Of a stretch of DNA of 27,174 bases, positions 6,460 to 13,976 are shown one piece after another (the first letter of the stretch is position 1; each line of letters starts with the position of its first letter). The notes under the pieces were generated by a model that made no database searches, was not told where the DNA came from, and worked only from the letters and a program-made list of their open reading frames with translations. The position numbers were made by a program, and so were the translations under genes. The stretch is from Sva-07 sp964592115 (GTDB lineage Bacteria > Actinomycetota > Acidimicrobiia > Acidimicrobiales > Ilumatobacteraceae): NCBI GenBank assembly GCA_964592115.1, contig CAZQCP010000028.1, forward strand, positions 1 through 27,174, in the 5' to 3' direction.

Positions 6460-9120
6460 TCAGGTCGGATCGGCGGCGAGGAGCGCCGCGGCGAACGACA
6501 CGCCGGCACGGGTGCGTAGGTCGGCGTTGACCCGCTGGCGCTCGAGGATCTGCTCGAGCGTCTTGGCGGCCTGTTCGATCGGATGGTCGGCGAAGAAGGC
6601 CGCCGCATCGTCGACGAGGGTGGGCGTGTTGAGGAACTTCACCGCGTCGACCATCCGCACGATCGTGTTGCTGGGGAAGCGCTCGACCGCTTCGGGCCAG
6701 CGGTCGCGCACGAACTGCCAGGCAACGGCGCCGTGCCGGCGGTTGGCGATGGCTGTCCGCAACAGGAACGGGGCGTTCTGGGTGCGCACCGAGCCGCTGA
6801 ACGCGAGCTCACATGTGCGGAGGATCAACGACTCGTCGTCGAAGTCGCCGAGCGCGTAGAGATGGCGAAGCTGTTCTTGCGGTGTCGTTGCCTCGACGAA
6901 CCCGCGGCGCATCCGTTCGTAGACGTCGGCGTCGCCGACCGCGGCGACGACCGACGTCGCTGCAGCAACGAGCTCGGGATCGACGGTGCCCGGACGTTCG
7001 TGCGCCGTGTCGAACCACTCTCGGCAGCGAGCCTGCACGCCGGCGTCGCCGCCGAGGATCCCTGCGGTGCTGATCAGCAGCCCGCGCAGCTTGCGCGTCA
7101 GGTCCGGCTCCGTGTCGGTCGGCTCACCGATCTCTTCGAGCGCAGGGCCGACGAGCGCACGAACGCGGGCACGGAACGCGTCGAACGCCGGACCGTCGTC
7201 GAGGAGGCGGGCAAGCCCGCGCACGGCGATGGCGATCGCCTGCCACACGGTGTGCTCCCGCTCGTCGCCGAAGCGCTCCAGGAACGCGAGCAGCTGGTCG
7301 GGCGCCAGCCGCCCGGCGGTCGTCGATGCCCACGCGTCGTCGACGAGCCCGTAGCGCTCCTTCGTGTCGAGCGAGGCGAGCACGACGGCGTCGATGCGCG
7401 AGCGCAACTCGTCGTCGTAGTCGACGCGCAAGAACCCATGTCCGCCGGCACCGACGACCACCGGGCCGTTCGGGTCGGCGAGGGCGATCTCGGCGCCGCC
7501 GTCCTCCACAGTCCCGGCCGGAGCAGTCCCGGTCGGAGCAGTCCCGTCCGGATCGCCGAGCAGCACCAGCGTCGTCGTGTCGCCGTTGCGGACCGGGACC
7601 GGGATCACCCATCGCTGTGCATCGATCGGCGACGAGCCCGGGGGCGCAGTGACGTCATCGGCGAACGTGAAGCGACGCTGTGTGAGACGCAAGCGGGTGT
7701 CGTCGCCGGTCCCCGTGAGCTCGGCACGCACGATCGGGTAGCCGGGCTGCCAGATCCACGAGTCCATCATCGTGCGCACCGGCTCGCCCGATGTCGCTTC
7801 GATCGCGTCCCACAGGTCGCTCGTCTCGGTGTTCGCGTAGGCGTGCGTACGCAGGTAGTGGCTGACGCCTTCACGGAAGCGCTCGGCCCCGAGGAACTGC
7901 TCGAGCATGCGCAACAGCGCGCCGCCCTTCTGGTAGGTGAGGACGTCGAACATCCCCTCGCAGTCCGCCGGGGAGCGGACCTCGTACTCCACCGGGCGGG
8001 TGCTGTACAGCGAGTCGGTCTCGAAGGCGGCGCTGCGCTCGACGTTGAATGCCGTCCAGCGTTGCCAGTCGGGGCGGTAGGCGTCGCAGGCGGCAACCTC
8101 CATGAACGTGGCGAACGCCTCGTTGAGCCAGATGCCGTTCCACCATCGCATCGTCACGAGGTCGCCGAACCACATGTGAGCCAACTCGTGGGCGACGACG
8201 TCGGCCACCAGCTCGCGCTCGTTCTGCGTGCTCTTGGCCGGGTCGAGAAGGAGCATGCTCTCGCGGAACGTGATGCACCCGAGGTTCTCCATGGCGCCGG
8301 CGGCGAAGTCGGGGAGAGCGACCAGGTCGACCTTGTCGGCCGGGTATGCAATGCCGTAGTAGCTCTGGAACCAGCGCAGGCAGAAGGCGCCGACGTCGAG
8401 GCCGAAGTCGGTGAGGTGGGACTTGCCGGGTACGTGTACGACGCGCAGCGGAACGCCGTCGACGTCGATGGGATCGGTCGCTTCGAGTTCGCCGACCACG
8501 AAGGCGACGAGGTAGCTGCTCATGACCATCGTGTCGGCGAAGCGGATCACGGTGCGCCCGTCGGCCCCGGTGCCGTCGATGGCGGAGCGCTCGATCTCGG
8601 GGCTGTTGGAGATCGCCGTCAATCCGGCGGCGACGTCGAGCGTGACCGCGAAGACCGCCTTGAACGCGGGCTCGTCCCAGCACGGGAACGCGCGTCGGCA
8701 GTCTGTCGCCTGCATCTGCGTGGTGGCGATGACGTGTTCGGCGCCGTCGGCGTCGACGTAGGTGCTGCGGTAGAAGCCGCGCAACTTGTCGTTGAGCACG
8801 CCGTCAAAGTCGATGTCGAGGCGATGCGTCCCGGCGGCGAGCGACGATGGGGGTAACACGACGAGTCGCTCGGTCGCCGCGTCGAGCTCCCAACTGGCCG
8901 CGACGCCGTCGACGGCGCACGACCCGATCTCGATCTCGTCGCAGTTGAGGACGAGCGCGCTGGTGCCGTCGCGGTCGGCGTCGAGCGTGATCGACACCGA
9001 CCCGGAGAACGTGGCCGACTCCAACGAGGGTCGCAGGTACACCTCGTAGCGCGTCGGTCGCACGTCGGTGGGAAGCCGGTACGGGTCGAGCGAGGACACG
9101 TCGAATGCGGTCGCTGACAT
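6460..9120 (-). CDS. pepN: M1 family zinc aminopeptidase (PepN / puromycin-sensitive type)
   Basis: 886 residues. It removes N-terminal amino acids from peptides in the cytoplasm during protein turnover; there is no signal peptide. The exopeptidase motif GAMEN is at residues 275-279. The zinc site HELAHMWFGD has His311, catalytic Glu312 and His315, with Glu334 in NEAFATFME. A TYQKGGALLRMLEQ segment carries the expected catalytic tyrosine. An Ala-rich ERAP1-like C-terminal helical domain fills roughly residues 540-886. ATG(9120) is preferred over the longer in-frame opening because LDPYRLPTDVRPTRYEVYL is the normal start of the family and TACCCT lies 7 nt upstream. It is divergent from adenosine kinase. 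Confidence 0.95.
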   Translation of the reverse strand: MSATAFDVSSLDPYRLPTDVRPTRYEVYLRPSLESATFSGSVSITLDADRDGTSALVLNCDEIEIGSCAVDGVAASWELDAATERLVVLPPSSLAAGTHRLDIDFDGVLNDKLRGFYRSTYVDADGAEHVIATTQMQATDCRRAFPCWDEPAFKAVFAVTLDVAAGLTAISNSPEIERSAIDGTGADGRTVIRFADTMVMSSYLVAFVVGELEATDPIDVDGVPLRVVHVPGKSHLTDFGLDVGAFCLRWFQSYYGIAYPADKVDLVALPDFAAGAMENLGCITFRESMLLLDPAKSTQNERELVADVVAHELAHMWFGDLVTMRWWNGIWLNEAFATFMEVAACDAYRPDWQRWTAFNVERSAAFETDSLYSTRPVEYEVRSPADCEGMFDVLTYQKGGALLRMLEQFLGAERFREGVSHYLRTHAYANTETSDLWDAIEATSGEPVRTMMDSWIWQPGYPIVRAELTGTGDDTRLRLTQRRFTFADDVTAPPGSSPIDAQRWVIPVPVRNGDTTTLVLLGDPDGTAPTGTAPAGTVEDGGAEIALADPNGPVVVGAGGHGFLRVDYDDELRSRIDAVVLASLDTKERYGLVDDAWASTTAGRLAPDQLLAFLERFGDEREHTVWQAIAIAVRGLARLLDDGPAFDAFRARVRALVGPALEEIGEPTDTEPDLTRKLRGLLISTAGILGGDAGVQARCREWFDTAHERPGTVDPELVAAATSVVAAVGDADVYERMRRGFVEATTPQEQLRHLYALGDFDDESLILRTCELAFSGSVRTQNAPFLLRTAIANRRHGAVAWQFVRDRWPEAVERFPSNTIVRMVDAVKFLNTPTLVDDAAAFFADHPIEQAAKTLEQILERQRVNADLRTRAGVSFAAALLAADPT

Positions 9121-9127
9121 CGTCGGC

Positions 9128-9133
9128 AGGGTA
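9128..9133 (-). promoter_or_regulatory. -10 hexamer for leaderless aminopeptidase transcript
   Basis: TACCCT on the minus strand, 7-nt spacer to ATG(9120). Confidence 0.5.
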
Positions 9134-9170
9134 GCGGCGGTCGCATGGAGGCCCGACAACGTGTCACGGG

Positions 9171-9176
9171 TAGCGT
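9171..9176 (+). promoter_or_regulatory. -10 hexamer for leaderless adenosine kinase transcript
   Basis: TAGCGT with an 8-nt spacer to GTG(9185). Only 64 bp separate this start from the divergent aminopeptidase start. Confidence 0.5.
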
Positions 9177-9184
9177 GGCCGATC

Positions 9185-10219
9185 GTGTCTGACCTGATCC
9201 GACGGTTCACGACCCGGACCAGTGCCGCCGTCGACCGTCCCGCCCGGTTCGACGTCGTCGGCATCGGGAATGCCCTCGTCGACGTGATCGCTCCGGCGCC
9301 GGAGCACTTCCTTGCCGAGCACGACCTGGTCAAGGGATCGATGACGCTCGTCGAGACCGAACGAGCCATCGAGCTGTACGAGGCGCTCGACGCGGCCGTG
9401 GAGATGAGCGGCGGCTCGGCGGCGAACACGGTCGTCGGCGTCGCCAGCCTTGGCGGGCGAGCTGCGTACATCGGCAAGGTCAACAACGACGACCTCGGTG
9501 ATGTGTTCGGCCACGACATGCGCGCCGTCGGCGTCAGCTTCGGTCGCCCGCCGGCGGGCACGTTCACGCCTACCGGCCGCTGCGTCATCGTGGTGACACC
9601 CGACGCCGAACGCACGATGAACACGTACCTCGGCGTGTCGAGCGAGTTGTGTGTCGGCGACCTCGACGAGGAGGCGATCGCCGCGGGCCGCATCCTCTAC
9701 ATGGAGGGGTACCTGTTCGATCGTGACGACGCGAAGGCCGCGTTCCGCAGAGCGGCGACGGTCGCCCACGCCCACGGGCGGATGGTGTCGCTGACGCTGT
9801 CGGACTCGTTCTGCGTGGACCGCCACCGTGACGACTTTCGGGCGCTCGTACGCGACTCGGTCGACCTGCTGTTCGGCAATCACGACGAGCTGCTGGCCCT
9901 CTACCAACTCGACTCCTTCGACGACGCGGTGGCCGCGTTGCGCGAGGAGTGTGCACTGGCGGCGATCACCGTCAGCGAGGACGGATGTGTGATCGTGACC
10001 CCCGACGAGCTGCTGCGGGTCCCCGCGGTGGCCGTGGACGCTGTCGTCGACACGACTGGTGCGGGCGATCTCTTCGCCTCGGGGTTCCTGTACGGTCTGG
10101 CCTCCGGGCGGGACCTCGTGACGTGTGGCCGCTACGGCTCCATCGCTGCGGCCGAGGTGATCAGCCACGTCGGGCCACGCCCGCTCGTCGAGCTGCGTAA
10201 CCTGCTGAACGATGGCTGA
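9185..10219 (+). CDS. PfkB-family adenosine kinase
   Basis: 344 residues. It phosphorylates adenosine to AMP with ATP. The PfkB frame is complete: FDVVGIGNALVDVIA at the N-terminus, SGGSAANTVVGVASLGGRAAYIGKV, and DTTGAGDLFASGFLYGLASG at 289 onward, with catalytic Asp295. The intervening text (LVKGSMTLVE, DAERTMNTYLG, YMEGYLFDRDDAKAAFRRAA, LTLSDSFCVDRHR) is the pattern of the bacterial adenosine-kinase subgroup and not of fructokinases or ribokinases. GTG(9185) is chosen for its hexamer at the leaderless distance; a GTG at 9161 is possible. The 3' end overlaps the mutase start by 8 nt. Context with two adenosine deaminases and a nucleoside transporter supports adenosine as substrate. Confidence 0.88.
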   Translation: MSDLIRRFTTRTSAAVDRPARFDVVGIGNALVDVIAPAPEHFLAEHDLVKGSMTLVETERAIELYEALDAAVEMSGGSAANTVVGVASLGGRAAYIGKVNNDDLGDVFGHDMRAVGVSFGRPPAGTFTPTGRCVIVVTPDAERTMNTYLGVSSELCVGDLDEEAIAAGRILYMEGYLFDRDDAKAAFRRAATVAHAHGRMVSLTLSDSFCVDRHRDDFRALVRDSVDLLFGNHDELLALYQLDSFDDAVAALREECALAAITVSEDGCVIVTPDELLRVPAVAVDAVVDTTGAGDLFASGFLYGLASGRDLVTCGRYGSIAAAEVISHVGPRPLVELRNLLNDG

Positions 10220-11888
10220 TGCGACGCCCGCGGCTGCGGCCGCCGATCCTGATCTGCTCGCCACCGCTCGCCACTGGTTCGACGGTGAACCCGACGACGA
10301 CATCCGCGCCGAGCTCGGCGATCTGATCGCCGCCGCAGAGTCGGGCGATGCGGCGCCGCTTCGCGAACGTTTCGGCGGCACGTTGCAGTTCGGGACCGCC
10401 GGGCTCCGCGCCGCGGTCGGTGCCGGGTCGATGCGGATGAACCGGCTGGTGGTTCGCCGTGCTGCTGCTGGGTTGGGGCGCTGGCTGCTCGCCGAGGAGG
10501 CGGCTGGGAGGTTGCACGACGCGGCACGCCGCGGCGTGGTGATCGCCCACGACGCGCGCCGCAAGAGCGACGTGTTCGCCGAGGACACCGCGCGGGTGCT
10601 GGCGGCGATGGGCATCGCCGCGCGCGTTCACCCGGGCGTCAATCCGACGCCGCTGTTGGCGTGGTCGATCACCGAGGTCGACGCCGCAGCCGGTGTCGTG
10701 GTGACGGCATCGCACAACCCCCCGGCCGACAATGGCTACAAGGTCTACCTGGCGAGCGGATCGCAGATCGTGTCGCCCATCGACGAGGCGATCGCCGCCG
10801 AGATCGACACGTTCGACGACCCCACGACGATCGATCTCGTGGCCGGCGACCACCCGCTGATCGAGCGTCTCGACGGGTCGCTGGCAGCCCGCTACGTCGA
10901 CTTCGTCGCCGGTGTGCGGTTGCGGCCCGACGTTCCCGGCGTCGCCGTTGCGTACACGGCGATGCACGGCGTCGGGGGCGCGGTCGTCGAGCGGTCGTTC
11001 GCCGCGGCCGGGCTGCCTGCACCGTCGGTCGTCGCCGAGCAACACGAGCCCGACGGCACCTTCCCGACGGTGTCGTTCCCCAACCCCGAAGAGTCGGGGG
11101 CGATGGATCTCCTCCTCGCCCGCGCCGCCGACGTCGGCGCGCACGTCGCGCTCGCCAACGATCCCGACGCCGATCGGCTCGGCGTCGCCATCCCCCAGCC
11201 CGACGGTTCCTGGCGGCGGCTGACCGGCGACGAGATCGGATGGCTGTTCGCCGACCACATCCTCCGCCACACGTCGGGTGACGACCGGCTGGTGGTGACG
11301 ACGCTCGTGTCGTCGTCGTTGCTCGCCCGGATGGCCGACGCGGCTGGTGTGCACAGCATGGAGACCTTCACCGGCTTCAAGTGGATCGGCAAGATCGCCA
11401 CCGAACACCCCGAGCTGCGGCTGGTGCTCGGCTACGAGCAGGCACTCGGGTACCTCGTGGCGAGCCAGCCGCTCGACAAGGACGGCATCTCGGCGGCGGT
11501 GATGATGGCCGAGATGGCCGCAGTGGCCGCAGCAGACGGGACGACCCTGCAGGCGCGCCTCGACGCGATCGCCGAGCGGTTCGGGCGCTACGTCACCTCG
11601 GAGCTGTCGGTGCGCATCCCCCCGTCGCTCGGCGCGGAGTGGGTGCGGGCGATCGAGGCCGATCCGCCGACCGAGATCGGCGGACGAGCGGTCCAGGAGA
11701 TGTCTTCGTTCCCGGAGGCGAACCTGGTGCGCCTCGTGCTCGACGGCGGCGTGCGGTTGCAGGTGCGCCCGAGTGGCACGGAACCGAAGGTGAAGCTGTA
11801 CGCCGAAGCCGTCGACGTCGACAAGGCCGCCGTCGAGACCCTCCTCGCCGCTCTCGCCGCCCTCGCTCCCCCCGCCCCCACCCCCTGA
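10212..11888 (+). CDS. Phospho-sugar mutase, PmmB/PGM2 type; probable phosphopentomutase
   Basis: 558 residues, alpha-D-phosphohexomutase superfamily. The phosphoserine loop VVTASHNPPADNGYKVY puts the active Ser at 167. The metal loop is DPDADR (Asp317, 319, 321), the sugar loop GYEQALGYLV, and the phosphate loop RPSGTEPKVKLYAEA. GYEQALGY in place of GEESGH places it with long PGM2/PmmB enzymes, which in several organisms interconvert ribose-1-P and ribose-5-P. ATG(10212) overlaps the adenosine kinase stop by 8 nt, implying translational coupling. In M. tuberculosis pmmB neighbours upp and lies close to add, as here. I therefore infer nucleoside-ribose salvage and not mannose metabolism. The tail is Ala/Pro-rich and its codons run into a C-rich tract. 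Confidence 0.85.
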   Translation: MADATPAAAAADPDLLATARHWFDGEPDDDIRAELGDLIAAAESGDAAPLRERFGGTLQFGTAGLRAAVGAGSMRMNRLVVRRAAAGLGRWLLAEEAAGRLHDAARRGVVIAHDARRKSDVFAEDTARVLAAMGIAARVHPGVNPTPLLAWSITEVDAAAGVVVTASHNPPADNGYKVYLASGSQIVSPIDEAIAAEIDTFDDPTTIDLVAGDHPLIERLDGSLAARYVDFVAGVRLRPDVPGVAVAYTAMHGVGGAVVERSFAAAGLPAPSVVAEQHEPDGTFPTVSFPNPEESGAMDLLLARAADVGAHVALANDPDADRLGVAIPQPDGSWRRLTGDEIGWLFADHILRHTSGDDRLVVTTLVSSSLLARMADAAGVHSMETFTGFKWIGKIATEHPELRLVLGYEQALGYLVASQPLDKDGISAAVMMAEMAAVAAADGTTLQARLDAIAERFGRYVTSELSVRIPPSLGAEWVRAIEADPPTEIGGRAVQEMSSFPEANLVRLVLDGGVRLQVRPSGTEPKVKLYAEAVDVDKAAVETLLAALAALAPPAPTP

Positions 11889-11922
11889 CCCCAACCCCAA
11901 CCCCGTCCCCAACCCTGACCCC
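11868..11922 (-). other. C-rich tract; minus strand has telomere-like G-quadruplex potential
   Basis: The plus strand carries repeated CCCC runs (CCCCCCGCCCCCACCCCC, then CCCCAACCCCAACCCC and more) across the mutase stop at 11886-11888. The minus strand reads as repeated GGGGTT-type units with at least five runs of four or more G. Four-tetrad quadruplex formation is possible on the template strand and C-tetrad folding in the coding strand. Confidence 0.7.
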
Positions 11923-11946
11923 GCCTCCGATCTGGGGCAGATCGCT

Positions 11947-11991
11947 TCTGGGGCAGATTCCTTGCGGAATCCGGAACGAATCTGCCCCAGA
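11947..11991. repeat. 45-bp palindrome B1
   Basis: TCTGGGGCAGATTC (11947-11960) pairs perfectly with 11978-11991 over 14 bp. The middle, TTGCGGAATCCGGAA, is itself nearly palindromic. An extra partial arm (TCTGGGGCAGAT) lies just upstream at 11931-11942. The sequence is 43/45 identical to the reverse complement of B2 (12760-12804). It is a possible terminator for the mutase transcript. Confidence 0.85.
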
Positions 11992-12035
11992 CATCGTCGT
12001 TCCCCTTCGCGACCGCCGCCACCCACTGTGCGGAC

Positions 12036-12746
12036 ATGGAGATCAGCACACTGGAAGCGTTGGCACGGAAGCATCACGGTGCCGTCGATCGTCGGCTGGC
12101 CGGCTGCAGCCGCGCTGCGTGGTCGAGGGCGCACGCATCGGGGCTCTTGATCGCCCTGCACCCCAACGTGTCGCGACTCGCCGGGACGTTCGAGACGCCC
12201 GAACTGCGCATCGCCGCGGCGGTTCTCGCCACCGGACCCGGCGCGCTCGCCTCGCACCGCTCAGCCATCCATCTGTGGGGCATCCCGCGGCCGATGGACG
12301 ATCCCGTTGACGTCATCCTTCCTCAGCGAGGTCCGCAGCGTCACCTCACGGGTGTGGAGGTCCATCGACCGAGAGATCAACTGCGGCTGCGACCACCGCA
12401 GCGCCGGGCAGGGATCCCATGCACCAACGTGGTGCGGGCGCTGTGCGATCTTGGCGCCGTCGACCGCGGCGCCGTGCGCGGAGCTGTCGGCCACGCTCTC
12501 GCCACTCGGCTGGTGGCGCTGACAGCACTTCAGGCGGCGGTGCTCGACACCAACGTCTTGATCGAATGCGATGGCTGGACCCACCACGGCCTCGATCCGG
12601 TGCAGTTCGAGCGTGACCGCCGTCGCGACGCCGAATTGTCCGCTGCAGGTTGGATCGTCCTGCGGTTCACGTACCGGTCGATCATCCAGGAGCCGTCGGC
12701 CACGGCTCGGCGAATCCGTGAGGCCGTCGACCGCTGGGCCGCGTGA
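12036..12746 (+). CDS. AbiEi-type antitoxin domain plus shortened DUF559 domain; probably degenerate
   Basis: 236 residues. Residues 5-50 (LARKHHGAVDRRLAGCS...GLLIALHPNVSRLAG) are the winged-helix 'antitoxin' domain seen in AbiEi-like proteins. SHRSAIHLWGIPRP and a CTNVVRALCDLGAVD block follow. From about 174 the text (NVLIECDGWTHHG, FERDRRRDAELSAAGWIVLRFTYRSI) is the second half of a DUF559/Vsr-like nuclease domain. Full actinobacterial proteins of this kind are about 290-320 residues. The stretch expected between LTALQAAV (about 169) and VLIECDGW, including the first half of the nuclease fold, is missing in frame, so nuclease activity is doubtful. No AbiEii toxin gene is nearby. The gene stands between two inverted 45-bp palindromes. 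Confidence 0.75.
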   Translation: MEISTLEALARKHHGAVDRRLAGCSRAAWSRAHASGLLIALHPNVSRLAGTFETPELRIAAAVLATGPGALASHRSAIHLWGIPRPMDDPVDVILPQRGPQRHLTGVEVHRPRDQLRLRPPQRRAGIPCTNVVRALCDLGAVDRGAVRGAVGHALATRLVALTALQAAVLDTNVLIECDGWTHHGLDPVQFERDRRRDAELSAAGWIVLRFTYRSIIQEPSATARRIREAVDRWAA

Positions 12747-12759
12747 TCCGTGGAGCACG

Positions 12760-12804
12760 TCTGGGGCAGATCCGTTCCGGATTCCGCAACGAATCTGCCC
12801 CAGA
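12760..12804. repeat. 45-bp palindrome B2, inverted copy of B1
   Basis: Arms TCTGGGGCAGAT (12760-12771) and ATCTGCCCCAGA (12793-12804) surround the core CGTTCCGGATTCCGCAACG. It starts 13 nt after the AbiEi/DUF559 stop, and its reverse complement differs from B1 at two positions. Confidence 0.85.
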
Positions 12805-12874
12805 ACGGTGGCGGCCGCGGGGTGGGAGCGGTTGGTGCGACGGGGCGGCGGGCGCAGGGCGGGTGGCGGCTCGC

Positions 12875-12880
12875 TAGCTT
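12875..12880 (+). promoter_or_regulatory. -10 hexamer for leaderless adenosine deaminase 1 transcript
   Basis: TAGCTT with a 7-nt spacer to ATG(12888). The spacer GGCGGGG is G-rich but too close to the ATG for a normal Shine-Dalgarno sequence. Confidence 0.45.
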
Positions 12881-12887
12881 GGCGGGG

Positions 12888-13976
12888 ATGTCGCTGGCCG
12901 ATCTCATCCAACGGGCGCCCAAAGCGCTGCTGCACGATCACCTCGATGGTGGGCTGCGGCCGGCGACGGTGGTCGAGCTCGCCGCCGAGTACGGCTACAG
13001 CGGCTTGCCGACCACCGACGTCGACGACCTCGCCCACTGGTTCAACCGCGGCGCCAAGCGCAACGACCTCGTGCTGTACCTCGAGACGTTCGCCCACACC
13101 GTCGGTGTGATGCAGCACCGCGACGCGATCGAGCGGGTTGCCTTCGAGTGCGCCCAGGACCTCGCCGCCGACAACGTCGTGTACGCCGAGGTGCGCTTCG
13201 CCCCCGAGCTCAGCACCGAGCAGGGCCTGTCGCTCGACGAGGTGATGCAGGCGGTGATCGATGGGTACGAGCGGGGGAGCGCCGGCACCAACCTCACGAT
13301 CTACGCCATCGTGTCGGCGATGAGGACCGCCGCGCGCAGCTTGGAGATCGCCGAACTGGCGGTGCGCTTCCGCGACCGGGGCGTCGTCGGCTTCGACATC
13401 GCGGGCGCCGAAGCCGGCTACCCGCCGTCACGTCACCTCGACGCGTTCCAGTACGTCAATCGCGAGAACTTCCACTCCACCATCCACGCCGGCGAGGCGT
13501 TCGGTCTGCCGTCGATCTGGGAGGCGGTGCAGTTCTGTGGGGCCGAGCGGCTCGGCCACGGCGTGCGCATCGTCGATGACATCGAGCCTGGCGAAGGCTT
13601 CGGCGACGAGAAGCTCGGGCCGCTGGCGACCTACATCCGCGATCGGCGGATCCCGCTCGAGCTGTGCCCGACGTCGAACGTCAACACCGGCGTCGTCGGT
13701 TCGATCGCCGAGCATCCGATCGGAATGTTGCGCAGGCTGCGTTTCCGAGCGACGGTCAACACCGACAATCGGCTGATGAGCAACACGTCGATGACCGAGG
13801 AGATGGTCAAGCTCGCCGAGGCGTTCGATTGGGGTCTCGAGGACTTCGAGTGGCTCACCGTGAACGCGATGAAGTCAGCGTTCACGCACTTCCCCGAACG
13901 CCTACGGCTGATCAACGGCGTGATCAAGCCGCGCTATGCGATCCTCCGTTCCGAACACGCCCTGGGAGTTGGCTGA
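12888..13976 (+). CDS. add: Adenosine deaminase (copy 1)
   Basis: 362 residues. It deaminates adenosine and deoxyadenosine to inosine forms, using one zinc ion. Zinc and active-site motifs are all present: HDHLDGGLRP (His16, His18), HAGE (His200, catalytic Glu203), RLGHGVRI (His224), ELCPTSNV and NTDNRLMS (Asp293). ATG(12888) is chosen as the family start, with TAGCTT 7 nt upstream; the longer in-frame opening would run through palindrome B2. The TGA shares one base with the upp ATG (TGATG), so the two are translationally coupled. A second, clearly diverged deaminase lies on the other strand after upp. Confidence 0.94.
   Translation: MSLADLIQRAPKALLHDHLDGGLRPATVVELAAEYGYSGLPTTDVDDLAHWFNRGAKRNDLVLYLETFAHTVGVMQHRDAIERVAFECAQDLAADNVVYAEVRFAPELSTEQGLSLDEVMQAVIDGYERGSAGTNLTIYAIVSAMRTAARSLEIAELAVRFRDRGVVGFDIAGAEAGYPPSRHLDAFQYVNRENFHSTIHAGEAFGLPSIWEAVQFCGAERLGHGVRIVDDIEPGEGFGDEKLGPLATYIRDRRIPLELCPTSNVNTGVVGSIAEHPIGMLRRLRFRATVNTDNRLMSNTSMTEEMVKLAEAFDWGLEDFEWLTVNAMKSAFTHFPERLRLINGVIKPRYAILRSEHALGVG

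Noticed and set aside
9121..9693. Longer N-terminus for the M1 aminopeptidase
   Set aside because: It would run antisense through adenosine kinase; the family start LDPYRLPTDVRP lies just after ATG 9120.
12036..12746. Complete AbiE toxin-antitoxin system
   Set aside because: Only the AbiEi-type winged helix is present; no AbiEii nucleotidyltransferase gene lies on either side.
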